35,106 bases of DNA. Source: Actinotalea ferrariae (GTDB lineage: Bacteria > Actinomycetota > Actinomycetes > Actinomycetales > Cellulomonadaceae). The DNA is taken from the NCBI RefSeq assembly GCF_019733465.1, contig NZ_JACVQL010000014.1, positions 1-35,106 on the forward strand, given 5' to 3'. The notes below the pieces were generated by a model. That model saw only the letters and a program-made list of their open reading frames with translations, made no database searches and was not told the origin of the DNA. Both the position numbers and the translations under genes were made by a program. Shown piece after piece: positions 8,836 through 16,603 of this stretch; position 1 is the first letter of the stretch; each line of letters opens with the position of its first letter.

Positions 8836-8901
8836 GGCCCAGCCGTTCGGAGGCCCAGCCCGTCCAGGGCTCGGCCGTCCGAAGGCTCAGCCGTGGGAAG
8901 C

Positions 8902-9339
8902 TCAGCGGCGCGGCAGCCGCGCGACGTCGCCGAAGAAGTGGCCGATCCGGCGGATGGCGCCCGTGAAGTCGTCCCAGTCCACGGGCTTGGTCACGTAGGC
9001 GTTCGCGTGGGCCGCGTAGGCGCGCAGGATGTCCTCCTCGGCCGCCGACGTCGTCAGCACCACGACGGGGATCGAGCCGAGCTCGGCGTCCGCCTTGACG
9101 GCTTCGAGCACCTCGCGCCCACCGAGCTTGGGCAGGTTGAGGTCGAGCAGCACGACGTCGGGCCGGCGCGCGTCGGCGTACGGACCCTCGCGACGCAGGA
9201 AGGCCAGCGCCTCGGCGCCGTCGTTGACGACGTCGAGATGGCCCTCCATGCCGTGGTCCTCGAAGACCTCCTGGACCATGAGCACGTCACCCGGGTCGTC
9301 CTCGACGAGGAGCACGTCCAGGGCTGCGATCTGCGTCAT
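8902..9339 (-). CDS. Single-domain response regulator (Rcp1-like receiver)
   Basis: This 145-residue protein is a lone CheY-like receiver of the kind found with phytochrome-type or hybrid histidine kinases. The acidic pocket is E13/D14/D15 in LLVEDDPGD, the phospho-acceptor is D66 in VVLLDLNLPKLGG, the switch Thr lies in VVVLTTSAAEED, and the Lys in AYVTKPVDW. The DPGDVLMVQE segment after the first acids is typical of the Rcp1 subgroup. No output domain follows, so it must act through protein contacts or phosphotransfer. An in-frame GTG directly before the ATG (9342) is an alternative start. No cognate kinase lies in the window. Confidence 0.93.
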   Translation of the reverse strand: MTQIAALDVLLVEDDPGDVLMVQEVFEDHGMEGHLDVVNDGAEALAFLRREGPYADARRPDVVLLDLNLPKLGGREVLEAVKADAELGSIPVVVLTTSAAEEDILRAYAAHANAYVTKPVDWDDFTGAIRRIGHFFGDVARLPRR

Positions 9340-9365
9340 CACAGCATGATCTTCACATGCGGACG

Positions 9366-9391
9366 GTCTTCGCGCCGGTGGACGCGAAGAC
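9366..9391. repeat. Inverted repeat upstream of the response regulator
   Basis: GTCTTCGCG and CGCGAAGAC form perfect 9-bp arms around an 8-nt loop, 27 bp upstream of the receiver gene start. It could be a regulator site or a transcript hairpin. The rest of 9340-9487 shows no gene that I trust. Confidence 0.45.
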
Positions 9392-9487
9392 GAGGGTGCG
9401 TCGCCGACCCACGCCGTACCTCCCGCGCACGATGGAGCGGGTGGCGTGGTGCACGAACCCGGCAGGACCCGGACCGCGCAGGACCTT

Positions 9488-9526
9488 GCTTACTGACTTG
9501 TCAGTAAGCAGCCCCATCACGATATG
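9488..9526 (+). promoter_or_regulatory. TetR autoregulatory operator and probable leaderless promoter
   Basis: GCTTACTGAC, TT, GTCAGTAAGC makes a perfect 22-bp palindrome at 9488-9509, a classic TetR/AcrR operator size and shape. The -35 element TTGTCA (9498-9503, 5/6) lies inside it, with a weak -10 GATATG at 9521-9526 after 17 bp. The predicted start would then fall within a few bases of the ATG at 9536. That agrees with the absence of a ribosome site, so translation may be leaderless. Repressor binding would block the -35 directly. Confidence 0.7.
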
Positions 9527-9535
9527 GTCTCGGCC

Positions 9536-10192
9536 ATGTCGAGCACCTCGCCGCGTCGGGCGCAGCGCCCTCGCGAGGAGACCGTGCGCCGCCGCGAGGA
9601 GATCCTGCGGGCCGCGATGGCCACGTTCGGCAACCGCGGCTACACCAAGGGGTCGCTCGCAGAGATCGCCGAGCAGGTCGGCATGACGCACGCCGGCGTC
9701 CTGCACCACTTCCGCTCGAAGGACCTGCTCCTGCTCGAGGTCCTCGAGTACCGCGACCGCACCGACGTCGAGCACCTCGAGGGTCAGCACATCCCGGGCG
9801 GGCTCGACCTCTTCCACCACCTCGCCAAGACGGCGCGCCTCAACGCCGAGCGCCCGGGCATCGTCCAGGCGTTCGCCGTGCTCTCGGCGGAGTCGGTGAC
9901 GGACGACCACCCCGCCAAGGAGTGGTTCCGGCTGCGCTACGAGACGTTGCGCGGCGAGGTGGGCACGGCGCTGCTCGAGGTGTGCGATCCCGCCGACCCG
10001 CCGTCGGACGACGAGGTCCAGCGCGCGGCCGCGGCGATCCTGGCGGTCATGGACGGCCTGCAGATCCAGTGGCTGCTCGACCCCGACGCCGTCGAGCTCG
10101 CGCGCGCCTCGGCGTTCGCGATCGACGCGATACTCGCCGCGGCCGTCGCGGGCCGTCGACGCACGCGCCTGGTCACCGACACGGACGACTGA
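9536..10192 (+). CDS. TetR/AcrR-family transcriptional regulator
   Basis: This 218-residue dimeric repressor has an N-terminal helix-turn-helix at about residues 20-65. The recognition core is the GSLAEIAEQVGMTHAGVLHHF segment followed by RSKDLLLLEVLEYRD, the standard TetR N-domain pattern. The C-terminal ligand-binding part carries an HxxR-type region (HLAKTARLNAERPGIVQAF), seen in regulators assigned to the TetR_C_6-like group. The operator directly upstream suggests autoregulation. No transporter or enzyme sits divergently from it, so the regulated target is probably elsewhere. An ATG at 9524 is in frame but would lie within the -10 element. Confidence 0.93.
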   Translation: MSSTSPRRAQRPREETVRRREEILRAAMATFGNRGYTKGSLAEIAEQVGMTHAGVLHHFRSKDLLLLEVLEYRDRTDVEHLEGQHIPGGLDLFHHLAKTARLNAERPGIVQAFAVLSAESVTDDHPAKEWFRLRYETLRGEVGTALLEVCDPADPPSDDEVQRAAAAILAVMDGLQIQWLLDPDAVELARASAFAIDAILAAAVAGRRRTRLVTDTDD

Positions 10193-10225
10193 GGCCGGTG
10201 CCGTGCGGCCGGATCGCCGACGAGC

Positions 10226-10663
10226 TCAGCCGGCGACCGGACCCGGCCCGGCCATCGACGCGGCGACCTCCTGCACGTAGACGTCCAGCGCGACGATCCG
10301 CTCCACGGGCCAGTCGGCGCCGGTCTCCGAGTAGAGGTTGACCGCGACGACGCGACCCTCGTCGACGTACGCGGGCAGGGCGAGGACCGCATCGAACCCG
10401 TTCGCGAGCGCCGCCCGGCGCCACGTGGGCCAGCGGTCGTCAGCGGCGATGTCGTCGACGAGCACGCTGGACAGCTTGCCCATCGCCTCGATGCAGGGCC
10501 CGTGCCCTTCGTCGACCTCGACGCGGTCGCACGCGGCGGCCCGCGGGTCGTTGCTGGCGACCTGCCGGATCCGTCCTCCGTCGCTCTGCGTGATGCTGCA
10601 GAAGGTGTTCGGACCCAGGTGGTCCGCAGCGGTCCGGGCGAAGTCGTCGAGGGTGTTGCTCAC
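10226..10663 (-). CDS. GAF-domain sensor protein
   Basis: This 145-residue protein is essentially one GAF domain. Recognisable stretches are GPNTFCSITQSDGGRIRQVA, the SNDPRAAACDRVEV strand, EGHGPCIEAM, and AVNLYSE followed by a long C-terminal helix. GAF domains of this group precede ANTAR or kinase outputs in actinobacteria; here no output domain follows, so it would act as a small sensory or scaffolding subunit. The GTG at 10663 was chosen because residues before it are low-complexity; an in-frame GTG at 10729 is the alternative. It is the last chromosomal gene before the prophage junction and, without the prophage, would lie about 0.14 kb downstream of rnpB. Confidence 0.8.
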   Translation of the reverse strand: MSNTLDDFARTAADHLGPNTFCSITQSDGGRIRQVASNDPRAAACDRVEVDEGHGPCIEAMGKLSSVLVDDIAADDRWPTWRRAALANGFDAVLALPAYVDEGRVVAVNLYSETGADWPVERIVALDVYVQEVAASMAGPGPVAG

Positions 10664-10800
10664 GCTGGGCCGTCCGCTCCGGCGCAGGGCGCCCGTGGCG
10701 CCGGGGACCGGGAGCATCCGGGATGGCACTGCTCAGCCACCGACGGCTGCCAGTGTCCACCCTGGGAGGTCCGTCGAACAGCGGCGCGCGCCGACCTGGT

Positions 10801-10831
10801 GGATGAGTCGGCCGGTACGCCGGGTTCTGTC
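10801..10831 (+). other. attL, left copy of the 31-bp core
   Basis: The 31 bases are identical to 27120-27150. Matching stops on both sides (10800 T against 27119 C; 10832 G against 27151 C). This copy is a detached 3' end of rnpB, the strand of the P1 stem plus the adjoining ACAGAA-containing conserved segment, and is not linked to the rest of that RNA. Confidence 0.93.
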
Positions 10832-10944
10832 GACGGATCTAACGGCTGGTGTGTGCCGAAGACGGGATGCATGGGTTTATGGTGTTGACCTGCGCGGATG
10901 CTGTACGGCGATGATGGGTGCGGGTTGGACCGTTGTGGACCTCT

Positions 10945-10977
10945 TGCGGACTCGCTGCGGACTCGCTGCGGACTCGC
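10945..10977 (+). repeat. Three perfect tandem 11-mers beside attL (candidate integrase arm sites)
   Basis: TGCGGACTCGC occurs three times without gap (10945-10955, 10956-10966, 10967-10977). Two degenerate copies keep the GGAC core further left (10927-10930, 10937-10940), so five GGAC cores follow a 10-11 bp phase. A related pair lies next to attR. In the excised circle these would be the two arms flanking attP. The region from 10832 to 10944 holds no gene that I can support. Confidence 0.65.
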
Positions 10978-10982
10978 GCGGC

Positions 10983-11261
10983 ATGATGGAAGGCATGAAG
11001 TACTCGCGCACCAAGACGCCCCCGTCCCTCATCTGCCTGTGGATTCTGTCGATCGCGCTCGTCCTGCTCGGCGTCGGCAACATGAACACACTGAGCGCGG
11101 CCGGCGTCGGTCTCGCAATGACGACCGCCGGCCTGATCGGCGTCCTCATGGCGATGGCCCTCGGTGCCCTGCGTCAGACGCTCTGGAACCGTGACGACGA
11201 GCGGGACCAGCGGGCGGCAGACGCCATGGCGGCCGACGACGAGGACGACGTCGAGATCTAG
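10983..11261 (+). CDS. Small two-helix membrane protein of the prophage
   Basis: The 92-residue product has a short basic N-terminus and two membrane helices (about residues 17-35, LICLWILSIALVLLGVG, and 40-65, AAGVGLAMTTAGLIGVLMA). A strongly acidic tail ends DDEDDVEI. It is transcribed towards the late operon, opposite to it, and ends 10 bp from the end of that operon. Its position and topology suit a holin, a superinfection-exclusion protein or another lysogeny function, and nothing in the sequence decides between them. The ATG at 10983 directly follows the tandem 11-mers. The ATG at 10995 (MKYSRTK) is an alternative start. No homologue is recognised. Confidence 0.7.
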   Translation: MMEGMKYSRTKTPPSLICLWILSIALVLLGVGNMNTLSAAGVGLAMTTAGLIGVLMAMALGALRQTLWNRDDERDQRAADAMAADDEDDVEI

Positions 11262-11271
11262 CCGTAGGGGG

Positions 11272-11742
11272 TCACGACACGGGGTAGGAGAACCCGAACG
11301 AGAACGTCGTGCCCGGACCCGGGGTGGCAATGTAGACCTCGCCGGTCGTCTTGACCGCGACCGCTCCGGCGGACGCGGTCCCCTGGATGTTCGTCGGCGG
11401 TCGAAGGCCGGCGGGCAGCGTGAGGATGGTCTCGTTCGCGACGGTCGCGGCGTTCTTGGTGACGGCGGCGGCGATGTAGACGACGCCGTTGTGCCGGCGC
11501 ACGCGCACGCCGTTCCAGGGGGCGGTGGTGTAGGCGGCGTAGCCAGCGCCGTAGCTGCCGCCGAGGGTCCCGAGGGCTGCCCAGGCGACGTCTCCGGCGC
11601 CCTTGAGGTCGTCCACGATCGACTGCACGTCGGCGTCGAGGGCCTCGGCGAGCTGCTGGAAGTGCAGCGGCGGGTTGTTCGGGGTGCCCGGCGACAGCGA
11701 GGGGTAGGGGTAGGCGCGGTCGAGGGTGTTGGGCATGGTCAT
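11272..11742 (-). CDS. Distal tail or receptor-binding protein (156 aa)
   Basis: This is the last gene of the late operon. The N-terminus (LDRAYPYPSLSPGTPNNPP) with HFQQLAEALDADVQSIVDDL is a pattern common in short tail proteins. It is followed by a Gly/Ala/Thr-rich beta-strand region with VRVRRHNGVVYIAAAVTKNA and ILTLPAGLRPPTNIQG. That second part resembles carbohydrate-binding or head-domain folds at the tips of phage tails. The ATG at 11742 overlaps the stop of the upstream gene by 4 nt. Host-surface recognition is an inference from gene position and composition. No lysis gene follows it, unlike most siphophages. Confidence 0.65.
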   Translation of the reverse strand: MTMPNTLDRAYPYPSLSPGTPNNPPLHFQQLAEALDADVQSIVDDLKGAGDVAWAALGTLGGSYGAGYAAYTTAPWNGVRVRRHNGVVYIAAAVTKNAATVANETILTLPAGLRPPTNIQGTASAGAVAVKTTGEVYIATPGPGTTFSFGFSYPVS

Positions 11743-12845
11743 GCTCCCGTCGTGATGGTGGGCGTGTCGTCGGGGACTCGGGTCACGACCGTCATGCGGC
11801 CGGTCCCCAGATGGAACGTGACCCGGGCGACGAGGTGTCGCTCCTGGGGTCCGGTGGGCAGCTGCACGGTGACGGTGTGCCCGGGGCGCAGCCAGTAGGC
11901 GGCGACGGCGGTCAGGGTGAACCCGCGGCCGCGGGAGTAGACGCGGCGCAGCAGCGTCTCTGCGACGGCCCACCGATTCAGGGTGCTGCCGACGTCCACG
12001 GTCCGGGACTGCTTGACGACCTTCGTCGGCACGGTCCCCACGGCGAGCGGCCCAGTGGTGATCTGCGCGAACGCGAACGTGTCGTCGGGGTACTGGAGCA
12101 GGACGGCGTTGCCCCACTCGCGCACGTCCAGGGCCGCGGTCGAGGCGGTGACGGTGCCGCCGGGGCCGACGTGCATCTGGTGGGCGCTGACGCCGGCCAG
12201 GTGGGGCCGGTCGGTGACGTGCCACGTGCGCGCGCCGTCGACGTACACCCACGCGTCGATGCGGTCCTGGAGCTCGACGACGACGGACCACAGGTTGGCG
12301 CCCGTCTGCACGGTCAGCGGCTCCCCGAGGGTCCTGGTGGACGTCGCCGTGAGCACGATCGTGGGGTCCGGGTCGAGCAGCCAGCCGATGAGGTACATGA
12401 TCGCGTCGCGCACGAGAGTCGTCGCGGCGAACGTGTGGGACGCGCCGAGCGGGTCCGTGTCCTGCAACCGCATCTCGTCGGAGACGGCGTGCAGGCTCAT
12501 GGTGTTGGCGGGCCGCTCGACGGGCCGCTCGCGCAGCGCGAGGTCGGCGAGCTGGTGCACGTCCCGGCGCCCGCCGGGGTACACGTAGCCGGCGGCCACG
12601 GTGACCCGGGTGCCAGCGCGCGGGTCGAGGGCATCGAGGGCGGCCTGGTGCTCGGGGACCTTGCACGGCGCCTGGGCCAGCTGCACGTGCGGGGACCAGG
12701 CCTCGTCGAACACGACGTCAGCTGTGCCGTCGACGTCGAGCTCGAACGGGTCGCCGGTCACGGGGTGGGCGGTGATGGTGAAGTCGTGAAACAGCGACTC
12801 GGGCAGGGCCTCGCGAGCGGCCTCGAGCCACGGCGCGGTGCTCAC
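11739..12845 (-). CDS. Minor tail protein (368 aa)
   Basis: The product is beta-rich and sits second to last in the tail operon, where siphophages encode tail-tip or baseplate components. Segments such as DAWVYVDGARTWHVTDRPHL, RLQDTDPLGASHTFAATTLV and TLTAVAAYWLRPGHTVTVQL suggest repeated sandwich domains like those in tail-associated proteins with a late-control or gp27-like fold. The GTG at 12845 overlaps the upstream stop as GTGA, and earlier in-frame sequence is arginine-rich antisense-like material, so this start is well supported. No peptidase or lytic motif is visible. Function is assigned from position. Confidence 0.72.
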   Translation of the reverse strand: MSTAPWLEAAREALPESLFHDFTITAHPVTGDPFELDVDGTADVVFDEAWSPHVQLAQAPCKVPEHQAALDALDPRAGTRVTVAAGYVYPGGRRDVHQLADLALRERPVERPANTMSLHAVSDEMRLQDTDPLGASHTFAATTLVRDAIMYLIGWLLDPDPTIVLTATSTRTLGEPLTVQTGANLWSVVVELQDRIDAWVYVDGARTWHVTDRPHLAGVSAHQMHVGPGGTVTASTAALDVREWGNAVLLQYPDDTFAFAQITTGPLAVGTVPTKVVKQSRTVDVGSTLNRWAVAETLLRRVYSRGRGFTLTAVAAYWLRPGHTVTVQLPTGPQERHLVARVTFHLGTGRMTVVTRVPDDTPTITTGA

Positions 12846-14014
12846 GTCAGGGGTCCGATCGCGCGCTCGGCGTAGGTCGGGAACTCGATCCGCGACGCGC
12901 CGTAGGTCGGGTTGCGCTGGAGCGCCGCGACGTAGTCCCATCCGAGGGCGCCCGCGAGGGCCGCGGTGGGGGGCTGCACCTCGGTGTAGTCGACCGTAAC
13001 GCGCCAGCGCAGCGGCGAGGTGTCCTCGCTCTGCGGGGTGACCGTGACCGTCCCTGTGCAGGCGTGGTACATGTCCATCCCGGGGTGCTGGGCCTGGCGG
13101 AGCATGACGACCTCGCCGCGACCGTAGACGGCGGCGACGGCCTGTGCGGCGGCGAAGTCTGGTGCCCAGATGGTCAGCGTGCCCGTGCGGAGCCGGAGCC
13201 GGCCCAGCGTCACGACGGGGTCCTCGCGGTTGATGACCTCGTGCACGGTGGTGGTCGCCTGCCTGGCCGCGACGTACCCCGTCACCAGGGCCAGGGGCTC
13301 GCTGTACTGCGGCATCACCGGCACCATCAGCCATGGGTCGGCGACGTCGTCGAGGGACGTCGTGACCGAGACGGTGTCGGTGGTCGTGATGGTGTAGGTG
13401 ATCGGGCCGTCGAGGGCCGCCTCGTAGTCCGTGACGATGAGGGAGCCGTCGACGATGTCCTGACCCTCGAACAGGCGCACCGAGCGGATGCCGTTGGTGT
13501 CCGAGCGCAGCAGCCCGAACTCGTACCCGGTGGGCACCGACGACACGCGCAGCCGGACCAGGCCGAACTGCGCGAGGCCGAGGAACGAGAGCAGGCGCAG
13601 CTCGTGCCCGCTGGTGCCGGCGGTGAACTCGACGGAGTACGTGGCCCGGCCGCTGCCGATGGGCACTACGGTGAACGCGAACCCGATGGCGCTGTTCCCG
13701 GCCTCGAGCTGCGCGTCGCCGTCCGCGCTCCGGTCGAGGGTGAGGTCAGCGCGGTAGCGCTGCCCGGGGATCAGGCCCAGCGGGTCGAGGTAGCGGACGA
13801 TGGTCGCTCCGCCGCTTGCCGCCGTGAACACGACGGCGTCGCCGATGAGCGCGCTGTGGGGCTGGAGGCCGAGCCACGCGGTCGAGCGCTCGGCCCAGAT
13901 GTCGGGCGCGTCGAGGTCGAGCACGGTCGTCGGCGCCGACGCTGCGTCGGCCGTCACCTTGAGCAGCACGGACGCCGTCGCCGGCTGCGGGGTGGCAGTC
14001 AGCGTGGTCGCCAT
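12842..14014 (-). CDS. Distal tail (Dit-like) or minor tail protein (390 aa)
   Basis: It lies directly after the tape measure, the usual place of the distal tail hub protein. The sequence alternates long beta segments (ATYSVEFTAGTSGHELRLLS, EFGLLRSDTNGIRSVRLFEG) with a C-terminal part ending RWRVTVDYTEVQPPTAALAG. A segment VHEVINREDPVVTLGRLRLR with TGTLTIWAPDFAAA resembles tail-hub proteins of actinophages. The start ATG at 14014 shares one base with the tape measure stop. No catalytic motif is seen. Confidence 0.75.
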   Translation of the reverse strand: MATTLTATPQPATASVLLKVTADAASAPTTVLDLDAPDIWAERSTAWLGLQPHSALIGDAVVFTAASGGATIVRYLDPLGLIPGQRYRADLTLDRSADGDAQLEAGNSAIGFAFTVVPIGSGRATYSVEFTAGTSGHELRLLSFLGLAQFGLVRLRVSSVPTGYEFGLLRSDTNGIRSVRLFEGQDIVDGSLIVTDYEAALDGPITYTITTTDTVSVTTSLDDVADPWLMVPVMPQYSEPLALVTGYVAARQATTTVHEVINREDPVVTLGRLRLRTGTLTIWAPDFAAAQAVAAVYGRGEVVMLRQAQHPGMDMYHACTGTVTVTPQSEDTSPLRWRVTVDYTEVQPPTAALAGALGWDYVAALQRNPTYGASRIEFPTYAERAIGPLT

Positions 14015-15675
14015 CAGACGACCGCCTGACCGGTCTTGATGCTCGCCGTGAACGCGATGGACCGCGGGTGCCGCACGAACTCCGCGATCTCGCGCTCCGC
14101 CTGGGTGAAGCTCACGATCGGCTCGATGACGGGCCCCGTGGGCAGGCGGCTGTACATCCGGGTCATGGCGTCGCGCACTCCCTGCTCGTTGTTGGCGATG
14201 CCGGTGGACACGCCCTCGGTGATCGACTGCCCGGTGGCGAGCGCGTGCGCGTCGATCGCGGCCTGCTGCTGGTCCGGACCCGCCTGGGCGATCACGGCGG
14301 CCGTCGCGGCGGCGACCTCGGGGCCCTTGGCGCGCAGCTCGTCGGCGAGGGCCTGGCCGCCGGCCGCGGCGATCGTCGCGAGGTTCGTCTCGAACGCGGC
14401 GGCCTCGGCGGCCTGTCGGTTCCACTCGGCGATCAGGTCGTCGACCGAGACGGACACGCCCTTGACGTAGTCCTCCCACGAGTCCTCGGCGGTCTTGGTG
14501 GCGGCGGCGGTCTGCTCGGCGGCGGTGCGCTCGGCCGCCTCCTTGTCGTCGAGGATGCCCTCGTAGACGCTCACGGCGTCGCCCGTGGCTTCCAGCGCGG
14601 CGTTGTAGGACTCCTGCACCTCGGCGGCGCGCTCCAGCTCGCGCTGGCGGGCCTCGTACTGCTCGACGGTGCGGCCCTCGGCGGCGGCGAGCGCCTCGGT
14701 GATTGCGACCGCGGCCTCTTCCTCGAGGATCAGCTCGCGCAGCTTGCCGGCGACGTTGCTCGCCATGTCTCGGTGGTCGAGGAGGGTGCGCAGGTGCTCG
14801 CTCGTCGCCTCGTCGAGCATCTGGATGCCGGTCCCCTGGGAGCGCCACTGAGCGTCCAGATCGGCCGCGACGTCCTGGGCGCCCTCCATCGCCTCGCGGA
14901 GCCCTTCGATGCGTCTCACGGGGTCCTCGTCCGTGAGCGTGCGGTACATGCCGCGGATGTTCAGTGCTCCGACCTCGGCGGCCTTAGCGAACAGCTCGGC
15001 GTTCGTCGTGGCGCGGGGCTGCCAGACCTCCCACCAGGAGCGGGCGTCGTCGATCGCGGTCGCGGTCTCGCGCCACCGGTCGCGCAGCAGCTCGACCTTC
15101 TCCGCGGCGTCGGCGTCGGCGAGGCTGAGGGCCATCTCGCCTGCCCGCTCGGTGAGCGCGTTCGCCTCCTCGGCCGCCGTCTGTAGCGCCGCCGTGATCA
15201 TCCCGAGCCCGGCAGCGGCGACGAGGCCGGCGGCGGCGCCCGCGGGCCCGAACCCGGCGAAGGCGTTGGCGGCGACCTCCTGGAACGCGTCGGCGATCGA
15301 CTCCGCCGACCCGTCGAACGAGGCTGCGGCCTCGCGGGCGGTGCTGTTGGCTTCGTCCTTGAACTCCTCGGCGCCCTCGCCGGCACGCTCGAACCCGCGG
15401 TCGATGTCGCGCCCGATCGAGTCGCCCGCGTCGTCGGCCTGGCGCTTGGCCTTGGTGAAGGTGTCGCTGAACGAGCGCTCGAGCTTCTCCGCGGCGTCCT
15501 TGCCGTCGTCGCCGACCCCGTCGAGGTCGCGCCCGATCTTGTCGCTCGCGGTGTCGGCCTCGCGGGCGAGGTCGTCGAGGGAGTCGGCGACGGCGTCGAG
15601 CGACTTCTCGACGTCGTCGGTGCCCTTGAGGAACGCCCGGACGTCGGAGGCGAACGCGATATTGATGCCGGCCAT
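14014..15675 (-). CDS. Tail tape measure protein (553 aa)
   Basis: This is the longest tail gene. It is almost wholly alpha-helical and rich in Ala, Glu, Asp and Lys, with heptad-like coiled coils at residues about 15-130 and 310-400. A short hydrophobic glycine-rich helix (about 138-160, FGPAGAAAGLVAAAGLGMI) could insert into the host membrane. Tape measures set tail length at roughly 0.15 nm per residue, so a tail near 80 nm is expected, which is short for a siphophage. The ATG follows GAAGGG by 5 nt and is one base after the upstream stop. No transglycosylase or peptidase domain is present, which matters because the prophage shows no separate lysin. Confidence 0.88.
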   Translation of the reverse strand: MAGINIAFASDVRAFLKGTDDVEKSLDAVADSLDDLAREADTASDKIGRDLDGVGDDGKDAAEKLERSFSDTFTKAKRQADDAGDSIGRDIDRGFERAGEGAEEFKDEANSTAREAAASFDGSAESIADAFQEVAANAFAGFGPAGAAAGLVAAAGLGMITAALQTAAEEANALTERAGEMALSLADADAAEKVELLRDRWRETATAIDDARSWWEVWQPRATTNAELFAKAAEVGALNIRGMYRTLTDEDPVRRIEGLREAMEGAQDVAADLDAQWRSQGTGIQMLDEATSEHLRTLLDHRDMASNVAGKLRELILEEEAAVAITEALAAAEGRTVEQYEARQRELERAAEVQESYNAALEATGDAVSVYEGILDDKEAAERTAAEQTAAATKTAEDSWEDYVKGVSVSVDDLIAEWNRQAAEAAAFETNLATIAAAGGQALADELRAKGPEVAAATAAVIAQAGPDQQQAAIDAHALATGQSITEGVSTGIANNEQGVRDAMTRMYSRLPTGPVIEPIVSFTQAEREIAEFVRHPRSIAFTASIKTGQAVV

Positions 15676-15676
15676 C

Positions 15677-16177
15677 TCAGCCCTTCCCCTCGGCGGCGTC
15701 GGCGTACTTGCGGACGATCAGCTGCACCCACAGCGACACGGCGCGAGGCGCGACGTCGGCGAACGCCGGGAAGATCACACGCCCGGTGCGGATGCGCGGC
15801 GGGAGCTGCCGGCGGGTGTGCCGGGTGACCTTGTGCGTCCCGCCGGTCTTGGAGCGCCGCTGGTAGGTGGTCACGGCGTTGCGGTCAGCGCCGAACTCCC
15901 ACGCGTGCCACGACGCGACCGGGACCAGCCCTCCGCGCAGCTTGCGCCGCGACGTCGCCGCGACGGCCGTGGGCGGGTTCCCGGCCTTGACCCGGGCGCC
16001 CTGGGCGAGCACGCGGGCGTCCATCTGACCGGTCGCGTGCTGCGCCACGACGGACTTCCACACCGGGCCGATGGTCTGGGTGGTCGACCGGTTGATGTCG
16101 TTGCGCAACTCCCGGTCCGCGGCCTTGAGCGCCAGGGTCGCGGCCTGGAGCTCACGTGACTCGCGGACCGAGAGCAT
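15677..16177 (-). CDS. HK97 gp10-like or tail-assembly protein (166 aa)
   Basis: A basic protein with an N-terminal helix (ELQAATLALKAADRELRNDI), a central RRKLRGGLVPVASWHAWEFG segment and KTGGTHKVTRHTRRQLPPRI. The helix plus central hairpin with W-A-x-E-F-G resembles HK97 gp10-type tail-completion proteins, which normally precede the major tail gene. Here it lies between the tail tube and tape measure genes, exactly where the two tail chaperones normally sit. No -1 slippery sequence or overlapping second frame is evident. It may be a chaperone, or a completion protein in an unusual position. Gaps to its neighbours are 6 bp upstream and 1 bp downstream. Confidence 0.6.
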   Translation of the reverse strand: MLSVRESRELQAATLALKAADRELRNDINRSTTQTIGPVWKSVVAQHATGQMDARVLAQGARVKAGNPPTAVAATSRRKLRGGLVPVASWHAWEFGADRNAVTTYQRRSKTGGTHKVTRHTRRQLPPRIRTGRVIFPAFADVAPRAVSLWVQLIVRKYADAAEGKG

Positions 16178-16183
16178 GGCGCG

Positions 16184-16603
16184 TCAGACCGTCGCGCCCA
16201 GGACCGGCTTCTGCTTGCACGCGAGCGTCACCGACGCGGTCGCGTACTGCCGCGTGGTGCCGCCGATGGGACCCGCCGCGAGGACGATGTCGACGTTGAA
16301 CACCGGCATCCCGGTGCCCTTCTTCGGGACGAACTGCGCGGCGACCTCCTCCCCCGCGTTCTCGTGCAGGTAGCGCGAGAGCGAGTCGGGCGTCTCCCAG
16401 TCCTGCACGTAGTCGATACGCGCGGTCCAACCGCCGGAGCCAGCGGCGTCGGAGTGGTCCTCGCCGATCGGACCCTGCCACGTCACCGTGGACTCGGACG
16501 GCGGGGTGAACAGGACCCCGCTGACGGCCTTCTCGTAGTTGTCGGCGTCGATCTTGAGCGCGTAGTCCTTGAGGACCAGCGGCTCGACGGCGATGGTGGT
16601 CAT
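16184..16603 (-). CDS. Major tail tube protein (139 aa)
   Basis: A compact beta-rich protein placed before the tape measure module. It begins MTTIAVEPLVLKDYALKID, continues with a VSGVLFTPPSESTVTWQG segment, and has a TARIDYVQDWETPDSLSRYL stretch typical of siphophage tail-tube subunits. The real start is the ATG at 16603, which follows GAGGAG and overlaps the preceding gene by 4 nt; in-frame sequence further upstream belongs to an arginine-rich shadow. The product would polymerise into the tail tube around the tape measure. It is somewhat shorter than the usual 150-250 residues, consistent with a reduced phage. Confidence 0.82.
   Translation of the reverse strand: MTTIAVEPLVLKDYALKIDADNYEKAVSGVLFTPPSESTVTWQGPIGEDHSDAAGSGGWTARIDYVQDWETPDSLSRYLHENAGEEVAAQFVPKKGTGMPVFNVDIVLAAGPIGGTTRQYATASVTLACKQKPVLGATV

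Noticed and set aside
8836-8901. A terminator or small RNA between the acidic peptide and the response regulator
   Set aside because: Only imperfect GGCTCAGCC-type repeats are present, with no stable symmetrical stem.
9353-9517. A possible 54-residue minus-strand gene divergent from the TetR gene
   Set aside because: The peptide looks moderately natural, but its first codons are the TetR operator itself and it has no ribosome site; I cannot separate it from chance.
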